From AC-50 sp035640455 (GTDB lineage Bacteria > Actinomycetota > Thermoleophilia > Gaiellales > Gaiellaceae): 22,229 bases of DNA. Below are positions 7,886 through 16,011 of this stretch, one piece after another. Each line of letters opens with the position of its first letter. The stretch's first letter is position 1. The stretch is from NCBI GenBank assembly GCA_035640455.1, contig DASQWB010000176.1, forward strand, positions 1 through 22,229, given 5' to 3'. The position numbers were made by a program, and so were the translations under genes. The notes beneath the pieces were generated by a model. That model saw only the letters and a program-made list of their open reading frames with translations. It made no database searches and was not told where the DNA came from.

Positions 7886-7930
7886 CCGGCGAAGATCCGC
7901 CCGCTTCGCGGGCATGACGATCTTCGCCGG
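7886..7930 (+). terminator. Compound hairpin after the tRNA
   Basis: A 12-bp perfect outer stem (CCGGCGAAGATC at 7886-7897 with its complement at 7919-7930) encloses a 6-bp hairpin (7899-7904 with 7908-7913). It begins 5 bp after the tRNA discriminator and is followed by a short ATCCTT. It probably ends the tRNA transcript. Confidence 0.6.
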
Positions 7931-7991
7931 ATCCTTAGAAGCGTGAATGAGCCGCAGCCGCGCATGTCGGCTGCGGCGGCGGACGGCCCCA

Positions 7992-7997
7992 TAGGTT
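7992..7997 (+). promoter_or_regulatory. -10 element for the alpha/beta hydrolase gene
   Basis: TAGGTT lies 8 nt before the ATG at 8006, which opens a frame reading MQLATGAEMPRYRADR. This matches the leaderless pattern seen elsewhere in the window and supports a true start well upstream of the intact hydrolase frame. Confidence 0.4.
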
Positions 7998-8096
7998 TCG
8001 TCCCGATGCAGCTCGCCACAGGCGCGGAGATGCCGCGTTACCGGGCCGACCGGGCGGGCGGCGCTCGTCTGCGTCGACGGCGGCCAGGGTGGCGAG

Positions 8097-9098
8097 GTGG
8101 ATGGGACCTGGAGCGCGTCGGTGGAGTGGCTCGTACGACGGCTCGCGCCGCGCTTTCCCGAGCTCGGTTTCGCGGAGGTCAAGTACCGCATCAAGTCGTG
8201 GAAGCGGCTCGACTGGTGTGTCGAGGACGCCCGCGCGGCGGTGCGCGAGACCGGCGCGCCGCGGACGCTCCTGCTCGGATTCTCGATGGGCGGGACGGTC
8301 GCGATTCGCGCCGCCGACGAGCCGACGGTCGAGACGGTGGTCGGCCTCGCGCCGTGGATGCCGGACCGGCTCGGCCTCGAGTCGCTGCGAGGGCGGCGGC
8401 TCGTCGTAATCCACGGGATGCTCGACGGGTGGCTACCGGGGATCCCGGGCGTGCGGCCGTCGAGCTCGCGGCGCGGCTTCGAGCGCGCCCGCACCCTCGG
8501 CGTCGACGGCGAGTACACGCTGCTCCCGGGAGCCCTGCACGGGATCGCCGTCCGCGCGCATTGGGGCAAGCCGCTCCCGCTGCCGCGCGCGCGGCAGTGG
8601 GCCGAGCTCGTCGCGCGCGAGCTCGAGCGCTTCAGAGACGGCGACGCGCCGGCTGTGCGGGCGCCGGGGACCGCCACCAGCGTCACGACCTGGCTGATCC
8701 GGCTCGTCCGTGGACGGACGGTTCCGACGCGCGCCTCGACCTCGAGCATCCCTTCCGCCACGGTGGGTCGGCAGGCTAACGGGGTGGCGGGAGCGACCGC
8801 AGGAGACACGAGCCGGGCCGCCGAACTGGTTCGGACGTGGCCGAGATTCCGGACACGATCGTCCTCAAACGCCACCGCGATTTCCAGGGACGACGGCATC
8901 AGGTCTGGTGGCGCCGGGGCCTGCTGGCGCTCGTCGCCGCGATCCCTGTGCTTGCTCTCTTCAACGTCTTCGGCCAGCGACCAGGCACATCGACGGTGGC
9001 GACCTCGGCGGCGCGACTCCAGGTCTACGCACCCACCCGCGTGCGCGGCGGCCTGCTCTACGAAGCGCGTTTCCGAATCACCGCGCGCCGCGAGTTGA
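8097..9098 (+). CDS. Alpha/beta hydrolase, probably frameshifted at its start and without its natural stop
   Basis: A small serine hydrolase of the alpha/beta fold. Counting from GTG 8097, the triad is visible: Ser63 in the elbow GFSMG, Asp110 in VIHGMLDGW, and His148 in GALHGI. Homology-like sequence continues upstream in this frame from about 8058 (ALVCVDGGQGGE), yet that frame has no ATG, GTG, TTG or CTG start there. The likely true start, ATG 8006 or 8030 (MPRYRADRAG), is one frame away. A single-base indel within the repeat-like CGGGCGGGCGGCG near 8051-8063 would join them. The conserved domain ends near residue 182 (about 8645), but no stop occurs in frame until 9098, running 262 bp into the next gene with an unconvincing Ser/Arg-rich tail. 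It is either a decaying gene or affected by base-calling errors. Confidence 0.65.
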   Translation: MDGTWSASVEWLVRRLAPRFPELGFAEVKYRIKSWKRLDWCVEDARAAVRETGAPRTLLLGFSMGGTVAIRAADEPTVETVVGLAPWMPDRLGLESLRGRRLVVIHGMLDGWLPGIPGVRPSSSRRGFERARTLGVDGEYTLLPGALHGIAVRAHWGKPLPLPRARQWAELVARELERFRDGDAPAVRAPGTATSVTTWLIRLVRGRTVPTRASTSSIPSATVGRQANGVAGATAGDTSRAAELVRTWPRFRTRSSSNATAISRDDGIRSGGAGACWRSSPRSLCLLSSTSSASDQAHRRWRPRRRDSRSTHPPACAAACSTKRVSESPRAAS

Positions 9099-9364
9099 AG
9101 AAGGCGCTGCTCGTCCTCGATCCCGGCTGGGCCGAGGCGATGCAGATCAACACGATCGAGCCGAGCCCGGGCAGCGAGGCGAGCCGCGACGGCCAGTTTT
9201 CGTTCGCGCTCGGCCACATTCCTGCCGGGAAGTCGTTCCTGCTCTTCATGCAGTTCCAGGTCAACCCGACGAACATCGCATGGCACCGGCGGCAGAACGT
9301 CGAGCTCTTCGACGGCGGCACGCACCTCCTGACCGTCAAGCGGCGCATGACGATATTCCCGTAG
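8837..9364 (+). CDS. Membrane-anchored protein of unknown function
   Basis: A 175-residue protein I cannot assign to a named family. It has a basic N-terminal tail (KRHRDFQGRRHQVWWRR), one membrane segment at about 28-46 (GLLALVAAIPVLALFNVF), and an outside domain of roughly 125 residues rich in beta-type alternation with no cysteines. The topology suggests an N-in, C-out anchor with a beta-sandwich-like external domain; that is inference. The GTG start at 8837 has no evident Shine-Dalgarno. Its stop TAG touches the ATG of the DUF421 gene with no gap, so the two are probably translationally coupled and may form a complex. Confidence 0.7.
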   Translation: MAEIPDTIVLKRHRDFQGRRHQVWWRRGLLALVAAIPVLALFNVFGQRPGTSTVATSAARLQVYAPTRVRGGLLYEARFRITARRELKKALLVLDPGWAEAMQINTIEPSPGSEASRDGQFSFALGHIPAGKSFLLFMQFQVNPTNIAWHRRQNVELFDGGTHLLTVKRRMTIFP

Positions 9365-9811
9365 ATGGATCTCGCGCTCCGCTCGATCGTCGTCTTCTTC
9401 TTCATCTTCATACTCACGCGCGTGGTCGGCCGGCGCGAGCTCTCGACGCTCGAGCCGTTCGACCTGATCCTGCTCATCGTGCTCGGCGACGCCGTCCAGC
9501 AGAGCCTCACGCAGGACGACTACTCGATCACCGGCGCCTTCATCGTCATCTCGACGATCGCGATCCTTCAGGTCGGGCTGTCATACCTCAACTTCCGTGT
9601 GCCGCGCCTGCGCCCGCTGCTCAACGGCGAGCCGATCGTGATCGTCCAGGACGGGAACGTGGTCGAGGCGAACGCGAAACGTGAGCGGCTCACGCTCGAG
9701 GACATCGCCGAGGCGGCGCGGCTACAGCAGATCGGCTCGCTCGAGGACGTGCAGTGGGCCGTCCTCGAGACGAGCGGCGAGCTTACCTTCCTCGAGAAGC
9801 AGAAGAATTAG
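9365..9811 (+). CDS. DUF421/YetF-family membrane protein
   Basis: A 148-residue protein with about three membrane helices (near 5-21, 31-47 and 57-75) followed by the small cytoplasmic YetF domain. The signs are LTRVVGRRELSTLEPFDLI (18-36) and the later stretch NGEPIVIVQDGNVV with LTLEDIAEAARLQQIGSLEDV, typical of the family. Its biochemical role is not established; in Bacillus, YetF-type proteins are linked to envelope and spore functions. It starts at ATG 9365 immediately after the preceding stop, and the next gene begins 3 bp after its TAG, so the three genes behave as one operon. Confidence 0.88.
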   Translation: MDLALRSIVVFFFIFILTRVVGRRELSTLEPFDLILLIVLGDAVQQSLTQDDYSITGAFIVISTIAILQVGLSYLNFRVPRLRPLLNGEPIVIVQDGNVVEANAKRERLTLEDIAEAARLQQIGSLEDVQWAVLETSGELTFLEKQKN

Positions 9812-9814
9812 GCC

Positions 9815-10747
9815 GTGACGCTCTATCTCACGGAGGAGGACGTCGGCGCCCTCCTCACGATCGAGGACGCGCTGGCGGCTGTAGAGGGGTCATTCCGGCG
9901 CCTCGCCGAAGGCCACGTCGAGAACCGGCCGCGCGAGCGGCTGCGGCTCGAGGGCGGGCTCCTCGCCGTGATGGTGGCGGCCGACCTCGAGCTCGGCTAC
10001 GCGGGGCTGAAGACGTACACCGCCTTCGGGTACGACGACTACCGCTTCGTCGTCCTGCTCTTCGAGACCGACCGGGCCGACCTCGCCGCCGTGATCGAGG
10101 CGAACCGGCTCGGCCAGCTCCGGACCGGCGCGGCGAGCGGTGTTGCGGCCCGCCATCTCGCCCGATCGGGCGCCCGCGGGCTCGGCGTGATCGGCTGCGG
10201 CTGGCAGGCCGAGAGCCAGGTGGCGGCGATCCGCGCGGCGGTGCCGACGATCGAGCGGGTTCTGGCGTACTGCCGAACTTCCGAGCGGCTGCGCGCGTTC
10301 TGCGAGCGCGTCGGCGCCGAGCCGGCCGAGAGCCACCGCGAGGCGGCTCGGCAGGACGTGGTCGTCACGGCCACGACCTCGAAGGACCCCGTGCTGCGGG
10401 GTGAGTGGCTACGAGACGGCGCGCTCGTCTGCGCCATCGGCGCGAACGACGCGAGCTCCCGCGAGCTGGACAACGTCGTCCTCGATCGGGCGAGCTTCGT
10501 CTGCTGCGACTCGCGCGAGCAGTCGCGCATCGAGTCCGGGGACCTCATCGAGCCGGTCGAGCAGGGCGTGCTGGACTGGCTCGAGGTGCACGAGCTGCAG
10601 GAGGTCGTCGCGGGCGAGACGACGGGCCGCACGTCCGCCGAGGACATCGTTCTCTTCAAGTCGAACGGCATCGCGGCCTGGGATCTCGCGATCGGGGCAG
10701 TCGCGCTCGCGCGGGCGCGCGAGCGCGGGGCAGGGCGCCAGCTCTAA
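9815..10747 (+). CDS. Ornithine cyclodeaminase/mu-crystallin family protein
   Basis: A 310-residue NAD(P)-binding protein. Family signs in order are N-terminal LTEEDVGALLTIEDALAAVE (5-24), Lys66 in GLKTY, the substrate-loop NRLGQLRTGAASGVAA (97-112), and the Rossmann turn GLGVIGCGWQAESQ (122-135). The acid-containing FKSNGIAAWDLAIG segment lies near the C-terminus. Members include ornithine cyclodeaminase, alanine dehydrogenase, ketimine reductases and opine-type enzymes, so the substrate cannot be named. The GTG start at 9815 is 3 bp after the DUF421 stop. Its TAA stop interlocks with the TAG of the convergent gene (10744-10747). Confidence 0.92.
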   Translation: MTLYLTEEDVGALLTIEDALAAVEGSFRRLAEGHVENRPRERLRLEGGLLAVMVAADLELGYAGLKTYTAFGYDDYRFVVLLFETDRADLAAVIEANRLGQLRTGAASGVAARHLARSGARGLGVIGCGWQAESQVAAIRAAVPTIERVLAYCRTSERLRAFCERVGAEPAESHREAARQDVVVTATTSKDPVLRGEWLRDGALVCAIGANDASSRELDNVVLDRASFVCCDSREQSRIESGDLIEPVEQGVLDWLEVHELQEVVAGETTGRTSAEDIVLFKSNGIAAWDLAIGAVALARARERGAGRQL

Positions 10748-11013
10748 GGGGCTTTGCCGGCTTCGAGCGAGCGCCGGGTCTCCTCGACGTTGTCGTTCCC
10801 GACGGCGTGGATCACGTCCTCGCGGTCGAGGAGCCGGTCTCGCTGCTGCGGCGTCAAGCGATTCTTGAGGTAGGCGTCGTCGAGGATGTCCTCCAGGCTC
10901 CGGCCCCGCTTGTGCTCGCGGATCACGTACATCGCCACCCGGTCCTCGACGGCGCTGCGTGCGGACAGGAAGGAGAAGATGCCGCGGAGGAAACTCGAGA
11001 CTCCGTCGGCCAT
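10744..11013 (-). CDS. Small protein of unknown function, 89 aa
   Basis: I do not recognise a family. The protein starts MADGVSSFLRGIFSFLSARS with a short amphipathic or hydrophobic stretch. It continues as a charged helical region (EDRVAMYVIREHKRGRSLED, then LTPQQRDRLLDREDVIHAVG). I chose the ATG at 11013 because a TACAAT hexamer sits 8 nt upstream and the longer frame beyond it runs antisense through the divergent neighbour with implausible composition. The stop overlaps the stop of the convergent ornithine-cyclodeaminase-like gene. It diverges from the 11039 gene over 25 bp and may be controlled together with it. Confidence 0.72.
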   Translation of the reverse strand: MADGVSSFLRGIFSFLSARSAVEDRVAMYVIREHKRGRSLEDILDDAYLKNRLTPQQRDRLLDREDVIHAVGNDNVEETRRSLEAGKAP

Positions 11014-11021
11014 AGGGACCG

Positions 11022-11031
11022 ATTGTATCCT
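11022..11031. promoter_or_regulatory. Overlapping divergent -10 elements
   Basis: TACAAT on the minus strand (11027-11022) is 8 nt from the ATG at 11013. TATCCT on the plus strand (11026-11031) is 7 nt from the ATG at 11039. The hexamers share two bases in a 25-bp gap, and neither start has a Shine-Dalgarno. This repeats the arrangement at 7077-7083. Confidence 0.55.
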
Positions 11032-11038
11032 CCACTCG

Positions 11039-11383
11039 ATGAGACGGACCTCGAAGGAGGGCCGGTTCGCGGAGCGGGTCGTCTCGGGAGTCGACGATCT
11101 CGGCGCCGAGGAGCGCATCCTCATCTGGATCGAGCGGAAGCCGGGCGGCATCTGGGCGGTCGGCCGTGCCGTCAACCCGCAGCACCGGTCGAGCGACGCA
11201 CCGCGGCGCGACGACTACATCTTCGAGGGCTACGAGCTCGAGGACACGCTCGAGCGGGCGAACGCCGCGCTCGAGGACGACGTCCGCGTCTCGAGCGACG
11301 ACGGCCGAGTCGCCGACGCGAAGCCGTTCGTGCGCGCGGAGATTCTCGGGCCGCTCGAGCGCTGGTTCTTCGGGCGGCGCTGA
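11039..11383 (+). CDS. Small soluble protein of unknown function, 114 aa
   Basis: Not assigned to a family. It has a basic start (MRRTSKEGRFAERVV), a strand-rich middle (ERILIWIERKPGGIWAVGRAV, residues 25-45), an acidic helical part (YELEDTLERANAALEDD) and a tail ending LERWFFGRR. No membrane segment or signal is present. The ATG at 11039 was chosen over upstream in-frame starts because of the TATCCT hexamer 7 nt before it and because earlier starts lie antisense to the divergent 89-aa gene. It is followed by a weak hairpin at 11386-11402. Confidence 0.72.
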   Translation: MRRTSKEGRFAERVVSGVDDLGAEERILIWIERKPGGIWAVGRAVNPQHRSSDAPRRDDYIFEGYELEDTLERANAALEDDVRVSSDDGRVADAKPFVRAEILGPLERWFFGRR

Positions 11384-11385
11384 GG

Positions 11386-11402
11386 CGGCGCTAAAGGCGC
11401 CG
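11386..11402 (+). terminator. Weak hairpin after the 114-aa gene
   Basis: A 6-bp GC stem (CGGCGC with GCGCCG) and a 5-nt TAAAG loop lie 2 bp after the stop. Only TT follows, so efficiency is doubtful. The remaining bases to 11522 hold no gene I can support and look less GC-biased than the surroundings. Confidence 0.35.
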
Positions 11403-11522
11403 TTGGCCGGGCCGACCAAAGTGTGCGGCTTCTTGCCGAACGTCCTGAATGAGGAAGCGCGTTTCCGGTGCCGCGCGTACCGCGGGAGCTGGTCCCCATT
11501 TACCCCGCAGAGTCCCGGAGCC

Positions 11523-12335
11523 TCATCTTGGGATTCGCAGAATCTGTCCGGGATAAATCAAGTGCGGATTGTCAATGAGATCGCGGTTCGCGGCGAAGAT
11601 TCGTGGCCACTTGCGAGGATCGTCGTAGTAGAGGACTGCGATTTTCGAGAGAGTTTCTCCGCCAGCAACTGTGTGTCTCGACGCCGGTTCCTCGGACTCG
11701 AGAGCGCGCTCCACGAGAACGTCTTCCAGCAAGTCCAGAACGACCGCAACATAGAGCTGGCTCAACGTCGTAGCCACCAGCGTCTCCCGCATGGAAAGTG
11801 ATAGGGCCCGTCTCACCCGCCCGTGGCCGGTACCGAAGACGTTGCGGAGCTCTGCCGTCGTCACAGCCATGCTGTGAAGACCCCGATACATTCTCCGCAC
11901 GGGCGACTCCTCGGATTCAGATGAAAGCCCGAGTGCTTCGAGGCATTCGGCAGCAAGCGCCGGCATCGCTCGTCGTGGGAGTTCGGGACGACTAGTCGAG
12001 GCATCGGGTTCGCGCAGCTCGTGAAGGACGTGGCGGCTTGCAGCCTCGACGAAGTCTTTGGATGCACCGATCGCCTCCTCGGGCTCAACGGCAGCCGTCG
12101 CCTTGAGCCGCGCATAGTGCAGTAGCAAGGCGGAGTCTTCGGGCAGGCGCGAGAGCCCGTGTAGTAGGAACTCCTCCAAGGTAAGGTGAACAGCCCCAGG
12201 AAGGAACGTGCGTTTGCCGCGCTCCCCCACAACATGAGGAGCTAGATACGCACCGCGCGCGTCTGGAAGCCATGCCGCGAGACGACGGTTACGGAAGCGA
12301 AGGCCTCGGCGCAGCCACTTCACGCCGCGCGCCAC
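11523..12335 (-). CDS. LysM-domain protein with unrecognised helical N-terminus
   Basis: A 270-residue protein whose last 50 residues (220-269) form one LysM module: RHTVAGGETLSKIAVLYYDD, then KWPRIFAANRDLIDNP and LIYPGQILRIP. LysM usually binds peptidoglycan or related glycans. The first 215 residues are mostly helical and match no family I know. There is no signal peptide or membrane segment, so it may be cytoplasmic like E. coli YgaU or exported by an unusual route. The GTG start at 12335 has no Shine-Dalgarno or TANNNT close by, and the true start is uncertain. Codons here are visibly less G/C-biased at third positions than in the flanking genes, which hints at separate ancestry. No phage, secretion or injection-system genes lie next to it. 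Confidence 0.75.
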   Translation of the reverse strand: MARGVKWLRRGLRFRNRRLAAWLPDARGAYLAPHVVGERGKRTFLPGAVHLTLEEFLLHGLSRLPEDSALLLHYARLKATAAVEPEEAIGASKDFVEAASRHVLHELREPDASTSRPELPRRAMPALAAECLEALGLSSESEESPVRRMYRGLHSMAVTTAELRNVFGTGHGRVRRALSLSMRETLVATTLSQLYVAVVLDLLEDVLVERALESEEPASRHTVAGGETLSKIAVLYYDDPRKWPRIFAANRDLIDNPHLIYPGQILRIPR

Positions 12336-12369
12336 AATCCGTCACGGTGATGGCGAAATCGATCGTGAC

Positions 12370-12813
12370 CTAGATCGCGGAGCTCCGGGGCCACTTCAGC
12401 TCTGCGTCCGGGATCGGGTCGCCGTGCGGGTCGTGCGTAGGGAAGCCGAGGGCGCGGTCGATCCGCGCCTCGAGCTCTTCCGAGAGCACGTGCTCGAGGC
12501 GGTCGGCCTCGTCGTGGACGTCGTCGACGTGCACGCCAAGGGTCTCCGCGAGGTAGAGCTCAAGCAGGCGGTGGTGGCGGATGATCTCGAGCGCGACGCG
12601 CTCGCCGGAGGGCGTGAGGACGATGCCGCCGTAGGGTTGGTGGTCGGCGAGCTCGAGCGCGGCGAGCTTCTTCACCATCGCGCTCGCGGAGGCCGCCGAG
12701 ACGCCGAGCGACCGCGCGAGCGCCGAGACCGACGCCGGCCCGCCCTCCGACGAGAGCTTGTAGATCTCCTTCAGGTAGTCCTGGATCGCGTCGGTCAGCG
12801 CAGGCTTCGGCAC
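12370..12813 (-). CDS. DtxR/MntR-family metal-dependent transcriptional regulator
   Basis: A 147-residue repressor-type protein. It has an N-terminal winged helix (TDAIQDYLKEIYKLSSEGGP, then SALARSLGVSAASASAMVKKL as the recognition region, and a wing up to about 73). The metal-binding and dimerisation helices follow: EIIRHHRLLELYLAE (76-90) and HDEADRLEHVLSEELEARID (100-119), then the family signature PTHDPHGDPIP (125-135). The His and Glu ligands of the Mn/Fe sites are plausible at His81, Glu85, His100, Glu102, Glu107 and His108. It lacks the C-terminal SH3-like domain of IdeR, matching the MntR length. The start is GTG 12813, with TAAACT 6 nt upstream. It diverges from mqnD over 52 bp containing a dyad that could be its own operator. 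Confidence 0.92.
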   Translation of the reverse strand: MPKPALTDAIQDYLKEIYKLSSEGGPASVSALARSLGVSAASASAMVKKLAALELADHQPYGGIVLTPSGERVALEIIRHHRLLELYLAETLGVHVDDVHDEADRLEHVLSEELEARIDRALGFPTHDPHGDPIPDAELKWPRSSAI

Positions 12814-12819
12814 CGGCTC

Positions 12820-12825
12820 AGTTTA
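12820..12825 (-). promoter_or_regulatory. -10 element for the DtxR-type regulator gene
   Basis: The minus-strand TAAACT lies 6 nt before the GTG start at 12813, with no Shine-Dalgarno between, so the mRNA is probably leaderless. Confidence 0.5.
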
Positions 12826-12848
12826 GGCCGAGGCCGCCGCTTCGGCCT
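12825..12848. promoter_or_regulatory. Inverted repeat between divergent promoters, candidate operator
   Basis: The arms AGGCCGA (12825-12831) and TCGGCCT (12842-12848) form an exact dyad with a 10-bp spacer. It fills the space between the -10 of the DtxR-type gene (12820-12825) and that of mqnD (12851-12856). Together with the preceding bases the left arm reads TTTAGGC, reminiscent of TTAGG half-sites of the DtxR family. Autoregulation is inference. Confidence 0.4.
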
Positions 12849-12850
12849 GC

Positions 12851-12856
12851 TAGCCT
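12851..12856 (+). promoter_or_regulatory. -10 element for mqnD
   Basis: TAGCCT lies 9 nt before the GTG start at 12866. There is no Shine-Dalgarno, consistent with a leaderless or near-leaderless mRNA. Confidence 0.4.
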
Positions 12857-12865
12857 CCCGCGCTC

Positions 12866-13693
12866 GTGCTGATCAGGCTCGGTCACAGCCCCGATCCCGA
12901 CGACGCGTTCATGTTCTGGGCGCTCGCCTCCGGCGAGATCGACACTCGGGACTTCGAGTTCGAGCACGTCCTGAAGGACATCCAGACGCTCAACGAGTGG
13001 GCACTCGAAGGTCGGCTCGAGGTCACGGCGCTCTCGCTCCACTCGTATCCGCTCGTGCAGGACCACTACGCCCTGCTTCCGCACGGGGCGAGCATGGGCT
13101 CGGGGTATGGGCCGGTCGTCGTCTCGCGCGAGCCGCTGTCGCGCGAGGAGCTGCGGGAGGTGGAGATCGCGATCCCCGGCCGGATGACGACGGCCTTCCT
13201 CGTGCTCCGCATGTATCTCGGCGACCTCCGATACCGCGAAGTGCCATTCGATCGCATCCTCGACGAGGTCGCCTCGGGGGCAGCGCCCGCCGGGCTCCTC
13301 ATCCACGAGGGACAGCTCACCTACGGCCAGGCCGGCCTGGCGAAGAGCGCCGACCTCGGCGAGTGGTGGCTCCTCGAGACCGGGCTCCCGCTGCCGCTCG
13401 GCGTGAACGTCGCCCGCCGCGACCTCGGCGAGGAGACGCTGCACGAGCTCTCGGAGGTGCTCCGCGAGTCGATCGAGGCCGGACTCGCGAACCGCCGCCG
13501 CGCGATGGCCTACGCGATGCAGTTCGGGCGGGGGCTCGACGAGGACCTCGCCGACCGCTTCGTCGGCATGTACGTGAACGACTTCACCTGCGACTACGGC
13601 GACGAGGGGCGTCAGGCAGTGCGGGAGCTCCTGCGTCGAGCCGAGGCGATCGGCGCCTACGAGCAGCCGGTCCGGCTCGACTTCGTCGCGTAG
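12866..13693 (+). CDS. mqnD: 1,4-dihydroxy-6-naphthoate synthase MqnD (futalosine pathway)
   Basis: A 275-residue enzyme converting cyclic de-hypoxanthine futalosine to 1,4-dihydroxy-6-naphthoate in menaquinone synthesis. The fold is of the periplasmic-binding-protein type but cytoplasmic. The signature LGHSPDPDDAFMFWAL is at residues 5-20; the substrate-pocket stretch LPHGASMGSGYGPVVV lies at 71-86; LLIHEGQLTY (152-161) carries the catalytic-type histidine. FVGMYVNDFTCDYG near 231-244 is the family's C-terminal motif. Length is normal. Other mqn genes are not in this window, so the pathway is dispersed. Divergence from a DtxR/MntR-type gene may tie respiratory quinone supply to metal status, which is inference. 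Confidence 0.95.
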   Translation: MLIRLGHSPDPDDAFMFWALASGEIDTRDFEFEHVLKDIQTLNEWALEGRLEVTALSLHSYPLVQDHYALLPHGASMGSGYGPVVVSREPLSREELREVEIAIPGRMTTAFLVLRMYLGDLRYREVPFDRILDEVASGAAPAGLLIHEGQLTYGQAGLAKSADLGEWWLLETGLPLPLGVNVARRDLGEETLHELSEVLRESIEAGLANRRRAMAYAMQFGRGLDEDLADRFVGMYVNDFTCDYGDEGRQAVRELLRRAEAIGAYEQPVRLDFVA

Positions 13694-13694
13694 T

Positions 13695-13700
13695 TAGTCT
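13695..13700 (+). promoter_or_regulatory. -10 element for the thiolase gene
   Basis: TAGTCT begins 1 bp after the mqnD stop TAG (13691-13693) and lies 8 nt before the GTG at 13709. No Shine-Dalgarno is present. The thiolase may therefore have its own leaderless promoter despite the 15-bp gap. Confidence 0.45.
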
Positions 13701-13708
13701 GGGCGGCC

Positions 13709-14874
<1,166 letters not shown>

Positions 14875-14878
<4 letters not shown>

Positions 14879-16011
14879 AGCACGTCGAGCGGTATCTCGA
14901 GCTCGCGCTGCGGCTCGGCCGCCACGAGCCCGACCTCGTCGACTTCTACTACGGGCCGGCGGTGCTCGAGCGAAGGGTCGGAGGCGAGCCGCTGCTCGAG
15001 CCGGCGCGCCTCGCCGCCGAGGCCGGCGAGTTCCTCGCCGAGCCCGACGATCGCTGGCTCGCCGCGCAAGTGCGGGCGCTCGAGACCGTCGCGCGAACGT
15101 TGGCCGGAGAAGAGCTCCCGTATGCGGAGGAGGTCGAGCTGAAGTACGGCATCCGGCCGCAGTGGGTCGACGAGCGGGAGTTCGAACGCGGGCACGCGCT
15201 CCTCGACGAGGCGCTTCCGGACTCGGGCGACCTGGCGGCACGCTTCGCGCGCCGGCTGGAGGCCGTCGCCGTCTCCGGCGAACTCGTCGGGCGGGCGCTC
15301 GGCGAGGCGGTCGCGCTCGTGCGCGAGCGGACGCGCGAGGCAGTGGGTCTCCCCGAAGGCGAGGACGTCGAGCTCGAGGTCGTGACGGGCGAGCTCTGGC
15401 TCGGCTGGGCGCGCTACCTCGGCGACTTCCGCACGCGAATCGGGCTGAACGCGGACCTGCCGTTCCCGGCCGACGAGCTCGTGTGGTTCGCCGCGCATGA
15501 GGCGTACCCGGGCCACCACACGCACCGGGCCTGGCAGGAGGTGGACGGTCGCTTGGAGGCGACCCTCGGCGTGCTGTGGTCACCGGACGCCGTGATCGCG
15601 GAGGGGATCGCCCAGACCGCGCCGCCGCTCGTGCTCGACGGCGCGTACGACGAGCTCGCCGAACGCCTGGCGCCGCTCGGGTTCGACTACGACGGCGAGG
15701 CCGGCGCGCGCTTCGCGGCGGCCGACCAGCTGCTCACGCCAGTCTGGTCGAACGCCTCGATCCTCCGCCACGGGCACGGCGCTTCGCGCGAGGAGGCATG
15801 GGAGTACGCGGCGCAGTGGTCGCTCCAGCCTCCGGACCGCGTCGACAAGTTCTTCGCATCGCAGGTCGAGGACCGCCGCTCGCGCGGCTACGTCCACTGC
15901 TACTCACACGGGGAGCGCCTCTGCAGGGCGTACGTCGACGGAGACCCCGCCCGCCTCCGGCGGCTGATGACAGCGCGGCTTCTCCCCTCCGACCTTGGCG
16001 CCGAGCGCTGA
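14875..16011 (+). CDS. DUF885-like zinc metallopeptidase, copy 1
   Basis: A 378-residue helical protein with the motif AAHEAYPGHHTHRAW (His208, Glu209, His214, His215), the HExxPGHH pattern of DUF885-type proteins in the gluzincin (peptidase MA) clan. A downstream Glu243 in IAEGIAQTA is the likely third metal ligand. No signal peptide is present, so it should act in the cytoplasm as a peptidase or carboxypeptidase; substrate unknown. It is shorter than typical DUF885 proteins (about 550-600 residues). The GTG start overlaps the thiolase stop by 4 bp. It is a diverged paralogue of the next gene, sharing HEPDLV, YYGP, GIRPxW, ALLDEAL, LPFP, GFDYD, WSLQPxDRV and the final LxPSDLGA. Confidence 0.82.

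Noticed and set aside
7881..8005. Integration site next to the tRNA.
   Set aside because: No duplicate of the tRNA 3' end and no integrase nearby; the symmetrical sequence is adequately explained as a terminator hairpin.
11523..12335. The LysM gene as part of a prophage or contractile injection system.
   Set aside because: No tail, sheath, baseplate, integrase or lysis gene is adjacent; kept only as a possibility for this single gene.
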